NCBI GenBank assembly: GCA_019638355.1
Contig: JAHBTY010000005.1
Location: forward strand, 248,001 to 312,000
Direction of reading: 5' to 3'
Length of the DNA: 64,000 bases
DNA from: Cyclobacteriaceae bacterium
GTDB taxonomy: Bacteria; Bacteroidota; Bacteroidia; Cytophagales; Cyclobacteriaceae
The notes beneath the pieces are model-generated. The model searched no databases. It was not told the origin of the DNA and was given only the letters and a program-made list of their open reading frames with translations. This document shows, in pieces, positions 45,952 through 53,802 of the stretch. Position numbers and translations under genes: made by a program. Positions within the stretch are counted from its first letter, which is position 1; every line of letters starts with the position of its first letter.

Positions 45952-46818
45952 TCATTTCTTCTTTACCTGAAACGACCTGGTTACATTAAATCCCAAATGA
46001 ATATCACCATCAAAAAAATTGCCACCTGTTTCAGTTAGAAAAGCGCGCTCGGTTAAGCCGCGGGTGTTGGTAAGCACCAATTGAAAAACATGGCCACCGG
46101 TTTCAATATCAATACCAAAACCGAGCGCATTGTAATATTCATTAGCAGCAGGTACACCCACGCGGTGGTAATATTCGGTATTAAGTGATACACTCCGCGA
46201 TACTTTAAGTCGGCCACCAAAACCGAGTGCTACCTGACTGTTTTTCTCTTTGCTTTGATCAACCGTATTGCGATGAACCAGCGTGGGCATTACTTGTAAT
46301 GAAAGTGCCGGTGTAAATTTGCGGGCTATCAAAAACTGTGTGGTGTACGACATACGGTCTTCTAATGCTATATCGTAGGTAGCATCTGCCTTTCGAGGTG
46401 AGACACGCACCGCAGCATTTGTAAAGACTGTAATAGTTACCGGCATACCATTTTGTTTTTGGCTAATTAACTTGTACCGCAGATAAGCATCCATCGTTTT
46501 ATCAACCGAATTACGACCAAAACCTGCACTGAGTTTATCTGTAAATCCATACTCTAACCCAATCCGTACAAAAGCCTGATCAAGTCCAAACAATTCGTAT
46601 GCGCCACCATTCACAGCACCAAACCGGTGTGCAAAAATAAATTCAAGTTCACCTTTATGGCGCGTCTCAATGGTTTGCCCGTTTACCAATCTACTTCCTT
46701 TAAACGTGGCTGTTACAGCTTCAGGTTTGGATTCAGATTGTTCCAGTTCTTTTAACAAATCATCCTGCGCGAAACCAACATGCGCTATCAGCAGCAGAAA
46801 AGATATAGAAATCTTCAT
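45952..46818 (-). CDS. DUF5777-family beta-barrel protein
   Basis: The 288-residue exported protein has signal peptide MKISISFLLLIAHVGFAQ. After a coiled acidic start (DDLLKELEQSESKPE), the remainder consists of alternating amphipathic strands with aromatic ends (FIFAHRFGAVNGGAYELFGLD, LEYGFTDKLSAGFGR), ending HLGFNVTRSFQVKKK, as in outer-membrane beta-barrels of DUF5777. The ATG overlaps the YceI stop by 4 bp (ATGA), so translation is probably coupled. Function is unknown. Confidence 0.83.
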   Translation of the reverse strand: MKISISFLLLIAHVGFAQDDLLKELEQSESKPEAVTATFKGSRLVNGQTIETRHKGELEFIFAHRFGAVNGGAYELFGLDQAFVRIGLEYGFTDKLSAGFGRNSVDKTMDAYLRYKLISQKQNGMPVTITVFTNAAVRVSPRKADATYDIALEDRMSYTTQFLIARKFTPALSLQVMPTLVHRNTVDQSKEKNSQVALGFGGRLKVSRSVSLNTEYYHRVGVPAANEYYNALGFGIDIETGGHVFQLVLTNTRGLTERAFLTETGGNFFDGDIHLGFNVTRSFQVKKK

Positions 46819-47348
46819 TGAGGTTTATAAGAAAATTCAACAGTTACTTCTACCTGCTCGGCAATTTTTTGCCAAAGGAAGGTTGGGATTTTTATGTTAT
46901 AGTCTGCCAGCTTAACAATAAATGTAGCCCTGGCAACGAAGGTTTGAATTGCCGGAATAATACTGCCTACAATCTCCACATCGCGCGTAACACCGTGTAT
47001 TGTTAACTTACCTGTTGCTGTAACAGGTTGTTGTTCTTTACCAGCCGGATTGAAGGGACTGAACTTTCCCTGAAATGTAGCTTTGGGAAATTTATCGGTA
47101 TCCATGTACTTCTCATTGAAGTGTTCGCGCATGGTAGAATTTTCAAATTGAAATTCAGATATCGGTATTGAGAATGCCACTTCGTTTGTTTCAGCATTGT
47201 AAATGCTTAGCGACTTGCTGTTCTCTGCCCGGATATCTTCAATAGCTGCATCTGAAAAGAAAACAACTTTGGATTTTTCGAGAACAAACTTTTGTGCCCA
47301 AACCAGGTTAACAATAAGAAGTAAAATGGAACAAAGTGAAAAACGCAT
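46815..47348 (-). CDS. YceI-family lipid-binding-like protein
   Basis: The 177-residue exported protein has a signal peptide to about residue 18 (LLLIVNLVWAQ). The lipocalin-like YceI beta-barrel follows: VVFFSDAAIEDIRAENSKS, FQFENSTMREHFNEKYMDTD and GKLTIHGVTRDVEI with the conserved HG motif. Family members bind polyisoprenoids or amphiphiles in the periplasm. It sits between the cytochrome-like SprB protein and the DUF5777 barrel. Periplasmic electron transport or quinone handling is a possible shared theme, but that is inference. Confidence 0.9.
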   Translation of the reverse strand: MRFSLCSILLLIVNLVWAQKFVLEKSKVVFFSDAAIEDIRAENSKSLSIYNAETNEVAFSIPISEFQFENSTMREHFNEKYMDTDKFPKATFQGKFSPFNPAGKEQQPVTATGKLTIHGVTRDVEIVGSIIPAIQTFVARATFIVKLADYNIKIPTFLWQKIAEQVEVTVEFSYKPQ

Positions 47349-47349
47349 A

Positions 47350-48183
47350 TCAGTTATTTTGAGCTCCGCTATCTACCCAGCAAGCTATTAAATCAATTTG
47401 ATCCTGCGTTAATTGCTGAGCTCCGGCTGGCGGCATTGACCGTGATCCTGTTCTGGATTTAATATTAGCTGCATTCGATTGAACATTTGTAAAAATAGTC
47501 CAGTTTCGGTTGGCTCCATTGTCGCCATTATGACAACCCGATAAACTACATCTGGTTTGAAGAATGGTGTTGATCTGAGTTTGAAAACTCACTCCGGTAT
47601 TACTGGTTACTATATCATTTATGAAAATCGAACAACCGGCAGCATCCTGTACTGTAATTGTATAGTTACCAGCTTTCAGTTGCCCAAAAATATTGGATGA
47701 AACAAATGACTCACTTCCGATTTTATACTCGTAAGGTGGTGTACCACCGGTAACATTTGCTGTAATTGAACCATTGGGACTTAAACAGTTGGTGTGGGCA
47801 GCAACAGTGGATGCACCTGCAACAGGCGAAGTTGGTGCGGCTAATACAATGGCCGATAATGTTCTTTCACACGCGTTCGCATCCTTAACCACAACGGTAA
47901 ATGAACCTGCGCCTAAATCGTTAAAGGTTGAGGTAGCTGCAAACGTACCTGAGTTAAGTTTAAATTGATAAGGGCCTTCACCACCTGTTGCCGAAACCAC
48001 AATTGAACCATTGTTGGTGTTGCAACTTGCTGGATTACTTTTGGATGTTAGTGTTATTGCAAGATCAGTTATAGTACAATCGACAGGCTTGGGTTCATCG
48101 TTGCTGGAACAACCCGAATAAATCAGAAGTGATAAAATTGAACCAGTTAATAATAATCGAGTATTAGATAAAGCTATTTTCAT
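47350..48183 (-). CDS. SprB-repeat lipoprotein with C-terminal CX4CH cytochrome-like domain
   Basis: The 277-residue lipoprotein has lipobox IYSGC (C25). Two SprB-type repeats (about 38-113 and 120-190) share the pattern NGSI-x-ATGG-x-PY-x-(F/Y)K...LxAGxFTVxVxDxxxC. The C-terminal 70 residues contain RCSLSGCHNGD (C212, C217, H218), a CX4CH haem c signature, and SRSMPPAG with M250 as a possible distal ligand. This would be a one-haem, surface or periplasmic cytochrome attached to SprB repeats. It lies 2 bp after the beta-barrel protein gene and 1 bp before yceI. Confidence 0.8.
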   Translation of the reverse strand: MKIALSNTRLLLTGSILSLLIYSGCSSNDEPKPVDCTITDLAITLTSKSNPASCNTNNGSIVVSATGGEGPYQFKLNSGTFAATSTFNDLGAGSFTVVVKDANACERTLSAIVLAAPTSPVAGASTVAAHTNCLSPNGSITANVTGGTPPYEYKIGSESFVSSNIFGQLKAGNYTITVQDAAGCSIFINDIVTSNTGVSFQTQINTILQTRCSLSGCHNGDNGANRNWTIFTNVQSNAANIKSRTGSRSMPPAGAQQLTQDQIDLIACWVDSGAQNN

Positions 48184-48185
48184 GG

Positions 48186-49385
48186 TTAAGGATGTTTTAT
48201 AGTGGAATGGAGTTGGTACCGCAAGCCAGTAAATACACCTAAACTGGACAAGCGCACATTGCGTTCACCCAAATCGGCCAAAGGTGCTTTGATGAAGGGT
48301 TCAAGTTGGATTTGCCACCGTGGTGCTAATTTGTATTGCACCCCAAAAGCTATATTCAACACCTTAAACCATTCATTATTTTTTCGGATCGCTTCAGAAG
48401 GATAAACACGATCGCCCGAACTGGATTTAATTGTATAGATATAATCTTCGTGCAACATCAGGTATGAAGAGGCACCCGCAGTTACATAGCCTGAAAGCTT
48501 TCGTTGTGAAGGAAAGTTGTAGGTTAAATTCAAGGGAAGATCTAGAATAGTGCAACTTCCTTGCAGGTGGCGAGCATTATTACCGTACGCTTCTTCCTGA
48601 TAGGATTCATAATTTTTGCGCGCCCGGATTATGCCGGTAGAAAGTGAAAACTTATTTGATAAACTAAATTCACCAACCAAGCCTATGTTGCTTCCAAGTT
48701 CTGCAGGCCCGAATTTAATTGAAGACAAGTCGGGAGAAGCAAGGAGCCTGATAAACAACCCACAAACTCTGCTACCACTCTGCTTATCATTCATCTCCTT
48801 GCTCATATCAAGCGAATCAACAGCAGACTTTACGAGGGCTATTGAATCAATCACTTCATTTTCAATCAGCGAATCTTTTAGTTGTACTTCATGGCCCAAA
48901 GAGATCACTCCAACCACCTCAGTAAATTCTTCTTCTTTTATTTCGTGCAAGTTTTTTTGTTCATTTGGTTTTTCTTGAGAAGTCAAATTTTGACTTGGAT
49001 ATTCGGATACTAGCTTAACCCGTACCGTTGATTTTTTATTGACATTATTTTTTACTTCAGGCAAAACTTCTAACTCACTCAATTCATTATTGCCACTTAA
49101 TGCTTCCGCATAGTTTGATTTTTCATTTGCCTCAACAACGTTTTTCTTTTCTGTCAATTCAGGTGAATCACTTTCGGTGCTGGTTCTACCCACCCAAACA
49201 CCGGTAAAAAAAATAGTTGTACCAAGTACCAAAATCGGAGTCCACCTTCTCCACAGCGGTGCTGGTCTTGGAGCATTCATTTTTTGAGCCATGGCATCCC
49301 ATGCAGCCGGATCAAACGGTGGTGTGATCCCCTCAGCAGCATTTTTAAAAACCGAATCCAGTTCTCCGTCAGTTAGCTTTTCCAT
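48186..49385 (-). CDS. Membrane-anchored protein with C-terminal outer-membrane beta-barrel-like domain, partner of the ECF sigma factor
   Basis: The protein is 399 residues from the ATG at 49385; an in-frame ATG 12 bp upstream is possible. The soluble N-terminal 45 residues (MEKLTDGELDSVFKNAAEG...) are followed by a single membrane helix (about 50-68, WTPILVLGTTIFFTGVWVG). Next comes a charged linker with many E/K/S residues, then a C-terminal beta-strand domain (KFSLSTGIIRARKNYE, then LTYNFPSQRKLSGYVTAG, ending VFTGLRYQLHS). The short cytoplasmic head before a membrane helix resembles a sigma-binding anti-sigma region. The start overlaps the reconstructed sigma-factor stop, consistent with coupling. 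Confidence 0.75.
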   Translation of the reverse strand: MEKLTDGELDSVFKNAAEGITPPFDPAAWDAMAQKMNAPRPAPLWRRWTPILVLGTTIFFTGVWVGRTSTESDSPELTEKKNVVEANEKSNYAEALSGNNELSELEVLPEVKNNVNKKSTVRVKLVSEYPSQNLTSQEKPNEQKNLHEIKEEEFTEVVGVISLGHEVQLKDSLIENEVIDSIALVKSAVDSLDMSKEMNDKQSGSRVCGLFIRLLASPDLSSIKFGPAELGSNIGLVGEFSLSNKFSLSTGIIRARKNYESYQEEAYGNNARHLQGSCTILDLPLNLTYNFPSQRKLSGYVTAGASSYLMLHEDYIYTIKSSSGDRVYPSEAIRKNNEWFKVLNIAFGVQYKLAPRWQIQLEPFIKAPLADLGERNVRLSSLGVFTGLRYQLHSTIKHP

Positions 49386-49436
49386 ACGGCATCTCATTCA
49401 TTCCATCCAACATACCTCTCAAATTTTCACGTGCCT

Positions 49437-49910
49437 TCAGCAAGTTCGATTTTGAGGTTCCTTCCGATATCCCCAAAAGTTTCCGATTTCGCGGTGATTA
49501 AATCCATCAATCACATACAAATTAAAAACGGCCCGATAAGCCGGTGTTAATTTTTGCACCAATCCTATCAACTCTTCGTGCGAAAGATTACTTAAGGCTA
49601 CCGGCTGTGTATGTACACGGTAGGCATTTTCCACCGAAGCCTGGTGAGCATGTTTAAGTTCCTTCCGATACTGATCAATAGCGGCATTGATCATAATTTT
49701 TCGCAACCAGCCTTTAAATGGGAAATCAGCATTGTATTGATTGATCTTATCAAACACTTTCAGAAACCCATCATTCACCACTTCTTTTGCCTCGGCTGTG
49801 CTACGGGAGTATCGCATACAAACAGACAGGGCATACGAGTAATAATGCTGATAGAGCAAACGCTGGCTATCGCGATCATTCCGCTTGCAACCCTGTATCA
49901 GCAGGTGCAT
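49437..49910 (-). CDS. ECF RNA polymerase sigma factor, apparently frameshifted at its 3' end
   Basis: The visible frame gives 157 residues. The sigma2 region is LLIQGCKRNDRDSQRLLYQHYYSYAL...EVVNDGFLKVFDKI and sigma4 begins at LSHEELIGLVQKLTPAYRAVFNLYVIDGFNHREIG. It then leaves the expected sequence and stops after 16 odd residues. One added base in the AAACTTTTGGGG tract near 49,471-49,483 (minus strand) restores GKLLGISEGTSKSNLLKARE, the missing sigma4 helix. It carries the frame to a stop at 49369, giving about 180 residues and a 17-bp overlap with the next gene. Sequencing error, mutation and programmed shift are all possible. Confidence 0.85.
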   Translation of the reverse strand: MHLLIQGCKRNDRDSQRLLYQHYYSYALSVCMRYSRSTAEAKEVVNDGFLKVFDKINQYNADFPFKGWLRKIMINAAIDQYRKELKHAHQASVENAYRVHTQPVALSNLSHEELIGLVQKLTPAYRAVFNLYVIDGFNHREIGNFWGYRKEPQNRTC

Positions 49911-50012
49911 AAAACAGTTACTAAGAGTTTAGGTCTGAAAAATTTTACCCTTTACGGAACAGAAATAAAAAGGGTTGCCACATAGTAACGAATGTACTGA
50001 GATTTTCAGAAG

Positions 50013-50055
50013 GACTAAAAAAGAAAATCCCCCAAAGTCCTTGACCCCGGGGGAT
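50013..50055 (-). terminator. Terminator-like hairpin on the minus strand
   Basis: ATCCCCC (50027-50033) and GGGGGAT (50049-50055) form a 7-bp stem. On the minus strand it is followed by TTTTCTTTTTT. It lies downstream of the small membrane protein gene, and the rest of the 251-bp spacer to the sigma gene shows nothing else I can support. Confidence 0.55.
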
Positions 50056-50161
50056 AATCTTGTCTATAGTTGGCTTTAATCTGATGCTAAAGTACAGCCA
50101 GGCTTAATCCTGCAAAATTCCTAACCGATTGAAAGTACTTAAACCTGATTAATTGCCGGAT

Positions 50162-50353
50162 TTACCGTTGAACGGCATTTGCAGTATCTATTTTGATAGA
50201 ATCCGTTTTCAAAAACTGCTCCTCAATCCGTTCCTTTAGCTGAGGCTTTGAACCCGGAAAAGTTGTTCGGGTGCTAATGTCATAACTCGCATATAAAAGC
50301 AAGATTACAAACACCACGGCAAGTCCGGCAAATACTTTCTTGGATTGGGTCAT
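50162..50353 (-). CDS. Small single-pass membrane protein of unknown function
   Basis: This is a 63-residue ORF starting at an ATG, with one hydrophobic helix (about 7-26, VFAGLAVVFVILLLYASYD) and a charged, soluble C-terminal tail (KPQLKERIEEQFLKTDSIK). There is no recognised family. It follows the rplT terminator on the same strand, so it probably has its own promoter or arises from read-through. It is supported by a plausible start, typical codon use and a downstream hairpin, but remains hypothetical. Confidence 0.55.
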   Translation of the reverse strand: MTQSKKVFAGLAVVFVILLLYASYDISTRTTFPGSKPQLKERIEEQFLKTDSIKIDTANAVQR

Positions 50354-50359
50354 GGTTCA

Positions 50360-50392
50360 AAAATAAAAAAGCCACGCGGTTTGCGTGGCTTT
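50360..50392 (-). terminator. Intrinsic terminator of rplT
   Basis: A perfect 10-bp stem AAAGCCACGC (50368-50377) and GCGTGGCTTT (50383-50392) with a 5-nt loop is followed on the minus strand by TTTTTTATTTTT. It closes the infC-rpmI-rplT transcript 20 bp after the rplT stop. Confidence 0.88.
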
Positions 50393-50411
50393 AGAATCTG
50401 GAAAAATTGAA

Positions 50412-50756
50412 TTACTTCAACTTCTTAATTACTGCTTCAAATGCAGCAGGGTGGTTCATTGCAAGATCGGCTAAAACCTTGCGGTTAAGGTCGATACCTG
50501 CTGTTTTAAGCTTACCCATTAAAACGGAATATGACATTCCATGCATGCGGGCACCGGCATTGATACGGGCAATCCACAAGGTGCGGAAATCGCGCTTCTT
50601 GGCTTTGCGATCGCGGTAGGCATATACCAAACCTTTTTCAACTGCATTCTTCGCTACAGTCCATACATTTTTCTTGCGACCAAAGTACCCTTTGGCCAAT
50701 TCCAACACGCGCTTGCGCTTCGCTCTCGATGCGACACTGTTTACTGAACGTGGCAT
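50412..50756 (-). CDS. rplT: 50S ribosomal protein L20
   Basis: The 114-residue protein begins [20 protein letters not shown] and has the L20 core ([39 protein letters not shown]). It is essential for large-subunit assembly and binds 23S rRNA. It follows rpmI after a 115-bp spacer that holds two small hairpins, CCTTCC/GGAAGG (50827-50846) and ATCCG/CGGAT (50857-50872). In other bacteria L20 represses its own operon by binding such leader structures; whether these hairpins serve that purpose here is not shown. Confidence 0.96.
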   Translation of the reverse strand: MPRSVNSVASRAKRKRVLELAKGYFGRKKNVWTVAKNAVEKGLVYAYRDRKAKKRDFRTLWIARINAGARMHGMSYSVLMGKLKTAGIDLNRKVLADLAMNHPAAFEAVIKKLK

Positions 50757-50871
50757 AAATTTTAATTTTTTGGCATTGGCGTCACGCTTTCGCGAGATCT
50801 TGTTTGCCAGTAGCCGGGTTAAACATCCTTCCTGTTTTTCGGAAGGTTAAACACATATCCGACTGTACGGA

Positions 50872-51072
50872 TTAAATCAGGTACGGAAGCATTGGCTTTA
50901 TGTTGCCTTCGTCAACTTTCTTAACGGTGGCAGCGTTACCCAATCTTCTTTTCTGTTTAGTTTCTTTCTTTGTCAGGATGTGGCGCTTGTACGCACGTTT
51001 GCGCTTAATCTTACCGGTACCGGTAACCTTAAATCGCTTTTTTGCGCCTGACTTGGTCTTTAACTTAGGCAT
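50872..51072 (-). CDS. rpmI: 50S ribosomal protein L35
   Basis: The 66-residue, very basic protein [20 protein letters not shown]... with [20 protein letters not shown] is a standard L35. It lies 18 bp after infC and 115 bp before rplT, the conserved infC-rpmI-rplT order. Confidence 0.96.
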   Translation of the reverse strand: MPKLKTKSGAKKRFKVTGTGKIKRKRAYKRHILTKKETKQKRRLGNAATVKKVDEGNIKPMLPYLI

Positions 51073-51090
51073 CTACTTATTATTTAAAAC

Positions 51091-51663
51091 TTACTTCTTT
51101 CCTTTTGGGGCCACCATCATATACATGCGTTTACCTTCTAATTTGGGCATTTGTTCTACTTTACCCAATTCTTCCAGCGCCTGCGCAAACTTGAGCAACA
51201 GAATTTCACCGCGCTCCTTATATACAATTGAACGACCTGCAAAATGTACGTAGGCTTTTACCTTGGCACCTTCTTTCAGGAAGTTCTCGGCATGCTTCAC
51301 TTTAAAGTTGAAGTCGTGATCATCGGTGTTTGGCCCGAATCGAATCTCTTTTAAGATTGTTTTCTGAGCATTAGCCTTAATCTCCTTCTGTTTTTTCTTC
51401 TGCTCGTATTTAAACTTGGAGTAGTCGATGATTTTACAAACCGGAGGATCTGCATTTGGTGAAATCTCTACTAAATCAAGACCTTGCTCCTGCGCCATTT
51501 TAATGGCAACGGAAGTAGGATATACATCAACTTTAATGTTTTCGCCTACCACTCTTACTCGCTGAGCAAGAATGCGCTCGTTAACACGATACGGTTCTTC
51601 TACTACTCTCCGCGGGCCTCTTACAAAAGGCCTCGGCCGGTCATTACCTGGAAATCCTGCCAC
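51091..51663 (-). CDS. infC: Translation initiation factor IF-3
   Basis: The 190-residue protein is IF-3: N-terminal domain [20 protein letters not shown], linker [19 protein letters not shown], and C-terminal domain [26 protein letters not shown]. It prevents premature subunit joining and proofreads initiation. The first usable start is GTG at 51663, because an in-frame stop (TAA) lies four codons further up. A rare start is common for infC and allows autoregulation through IF-3 itself. Confidence 0.95.
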   Translation of the reverse strand: MAGFPGNDRPRPFVRGPRRVVEEPYRVNERILAQRVRVVGENIKVDVYPTSVAIKMAQEQGLDLVEISPNADPPVCKIIDYSKFKYEQKKKQKEIKANAQKTILKEIRFGPNTDDHDFNFKVKHAENFLKEGAKVKAYVHFAGRSIVYKERGEILLLKFAQALEELGKVEQMPKLEGKRMYMMVAPKGKK

Positions 51664-51701
51664 TCGTTGGGTTTAAATTCTTACTTTTAAAAAACAGGCT
51701 G

Positions 51702-51731
51702 CAAATATCGCCCTTTTTTCCGTTTATCAAA
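51702..51731 (-). promoter_or_regulatory. Candidate promoter for infC-rpmI-rplT
   Basis: On the minus strand TTTG (51731-51728) is followed after 18 bp by GATATTTG (51709-51702), one mismatch from TAnnTTTG. It lies in the 77-bp thrS-infC spacer and would permit infC expression independent of thrS. Confidence 0.5.
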
Positions 51732-51740
51732 ATCCTAAAA

Positions 51741-53678
51741 TCAGGCTGGTAACGCAAAATCAGCAGAAAATTGAGCCACAAACTCTTTCAAATCCATTAC
51801 CCCCTGGTCGCCCTGGCCGTGCTTACGAACCGCCACTTTACCTTCGGCTGCCTCTTTTTCGCCAACCAAAAGCATAAACGGCACCTTGGTTACCTCTGCA
51901 TCGCGGATTTTACGCCCGATTTTTTCGTTGCGATCGTCCAGAAAACCTCGGATATCCATGTTTTTAAGGGTATCCAAAACCTGTTGGCCATACTCGTTAA
52001 ACCGCTCGGAAATAGGCAGTACCGCTAATTGTTCAGGCGCAAGCCATAGGGGGAAGTTACCGGCACAATGCTCAATTAGCACAGCTACAAATCGCTCCAT
52101 CGAACCAAAAGGCGCGCGGTGAATCATTACCGGGCGGTGTTTCTGGTTATCGGAACCGATGTATTCCAATTCGAAACGCTGCGGCAATTGGTAATCCACT
52201 TGAATGGTACCCAACTGCCAACTTCTGCCCAAGGCATCTTTCACCATAAAATCCAGCTTCGGTCCGTAGAAAGCAGCTTCACCTTTTACGGCCACTGTTT
52301 TTAAACCGCGCTCATCAGCAGCCTCTTGAATTTCGCGTTCAGCCCGCTCCCACAAGGCATCTTCACCAATGTATTTGGCTTTGTTTTCAGGATCGCGTAA
52401 CGAAACCTGAGCAGTATAATTTTCGAAGCCTAGCGACTTAAATACAAATAGAACTAAGTCAATCACTTTAATGAATTCGGCTTTTACCTGATCGGGGCGA
52501 CAGAAGATATGCGCATCGTCCTGTGTAAATCCGCGCACGCGGGTTAAGCCATGCAATTCACCACTTTGCTCATACCGATATACGGTTCCAAACTCGGCCA
52601 ATCGAATTGGAAGATCTTTGTAAGAACGGGGTTTTACTTTATATATCTCGCAATGATGCGGACAGTTCATTGGCTTTAGTAAGAACTCTTCGTTTTCGTC
52701 TGGTGTGTGAATGGGTTGAAACGAATCCTTACCATACTTTTCATAGTGACCGGAAGTAACATACAACTGTTTGCTACCAATGTGGGGTGTAACCACCGGA
52801 TCGTACCCGGCACGAATCTGAGCCCTGCGCATAAATTGTTCCAGGCGCTCGCGCAGAATAGTACCTTTCGGCAACCATAATGGTAAGCCCTGACCTACTT
52901 TATCGGAAAAGGCAAACAACTCCAACTCTTTACCAAGCTTCCGATGATCGCGTTTTTTGGCTTCTTCCAATACATGCAGGTATTCTTCCAGTTCTTTCTG
53001 CTTGGGGAAGGTGATACCATAAATGCGTTTCAGCATTTTGTTCTTTTCATCGCCACGCCAATAGGCACCGGCAACACTCAACAACTTTATGGCTTTAATT
53101 GGGCCGGTTGTTGGAATGTGTGGCCCACGGCATAAGTCAACAAAATTACCTTGCTGATAAAAGGTAATTGAACCATCGGCCAGGCCATCAATCAATTCAA
53201 GTTTATACTCATCGCCTTTTTTAGTGAAGTATTCGATGGCTTCTTTTTTGGAAACATCACTACGAACAAAAGCATTATTTGCTTTAGCAAGTTCGGTCAT
53301 TTTCTTTTCAACGGCCGCAAGTTCTTCATCTCCGAAAGGACGATCGCCCAGATCCACATCGTAATAAAAACCATTTTCGATGGGTGGGCCGATTCCGAAT
53401 TTTACACCGGGATACAATGCCTCCAACGCTTCTGCAAACAAGTGTGCTGACGAATGCCAGAAAGCATACTTACCGCCTTTATCGTTCCACGTAAATATTT
53501 TTATAGCTGCATCGGTTTGGATGGGTCTGCTCAAGTCCCAGATTTCGCCATTTACTTCAATTGAAAGTGCATTGCGGGCCAAGCCCTCGCTAATGCTTTG
53601 CGCGATTTCAATTCCTTTAACGCCTGCCGGGTATTGACGGGCCGACCCATCGGGCAGGGTAATATTAACTAAGCTCAT
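51741..53678 (-). CDS. thrS: Threonine-tRNA ligase
   Basis: The 645-residue enzyme has all four parts of ThrRS. The TGS domain is residues 1-62 ([19 protein letters not shown]). The editing domains include [16 protein letters not shown] and the second metal-binding part. The class II core has [19 protein letters not shown] (motif 1), [23 protein letters not shown] (motif 2) and [13 protein letters not shown] (motif 3). The anticodon-binding domain begins at [12 protein letters not shown]. It charges tRNA-Thr with threonine. It heads the conserved thrS-infC-rpmI-rplT cluster. Confidence 0.97.
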   Translation of the reverse strand: MSLVNITLPDGSARQYPAGVKGIEIAQSISEGLARNALSIEVNGEIWDLSRPIQTDAAIKIFTWNDKGGKYAFWHSSAHLFAEALEALYPGVKFGIGPPIENGFYYDVDLGDRPFGDEELAAVEKKMTELAKANNAFVRSDVSKKEAIEYFTKKGDEYKLELIDGLADGSITFYQQGNFVDLCRGPHIPTTGPIKAIKLLSVAGAYWRGDEKNKMLKRIYGITFPKQKELEEYLHVLEEAKKRDHRKLGKELELFAFSDKVGQGLPLWLPKGTILRERLEQFMRRAQIRAGYDPVVTPHIGSKQLYVTSGHYEKYGKDSFQPIHTPDENEEFLLKPMNCPHHCEIYKVKPRSYKDLPIRLAEFGTVYRYEQSGELHGLTRVRGFTQDDAHIFCRPDQVKAEFIKVIDLVLFVFKSLGFENYTAQVSLRDPENKAKYIGEDALWERAEREIQEAADERGLKTVAVKGEAAFYGPKLDFMVKDALGRSWQLGTIQVDYQLPQRFELEYIGSDNQKHRPVMIHRAPFGSMERFVAVLIEHCAGNFPLWLAPEQLAVLPISERFNEYGQQVLDTLKNMDIRGFLDDRNEKIGRKIRDAEVTKVPFMLLVGEKEAAEGKVAVRKHGQGDQGVMDLKEFVAQFSADFALPA

Positions 53679-53707
53679 GTACGCAGTACGGTTTTCTTTA
53701 AGAGGTG

Positions 53708-53715
53708 CAAATTTA
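53708..53715 (-). promoter_or_regulatory. Perfect -7 promoter element upstream of thrS
   Basis: The minus strand reads TAAATTTG, an exact TAnnTTTG, about 30 bp before the thrS ATG. A clear -33 TTG is not visible, because the upstream DNA is a run of degenerate AGTTAGAA-type repeats. Confidence 0.45.
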
Positions 53716-53802
53716 GAAGTTAGAAGTTAGAAATCAGAATACAGAATTCGGGAATCAGGAATTGGACATTAGGTTATCAGGCACTAAGAAATCAGGTTTG
53801 AA

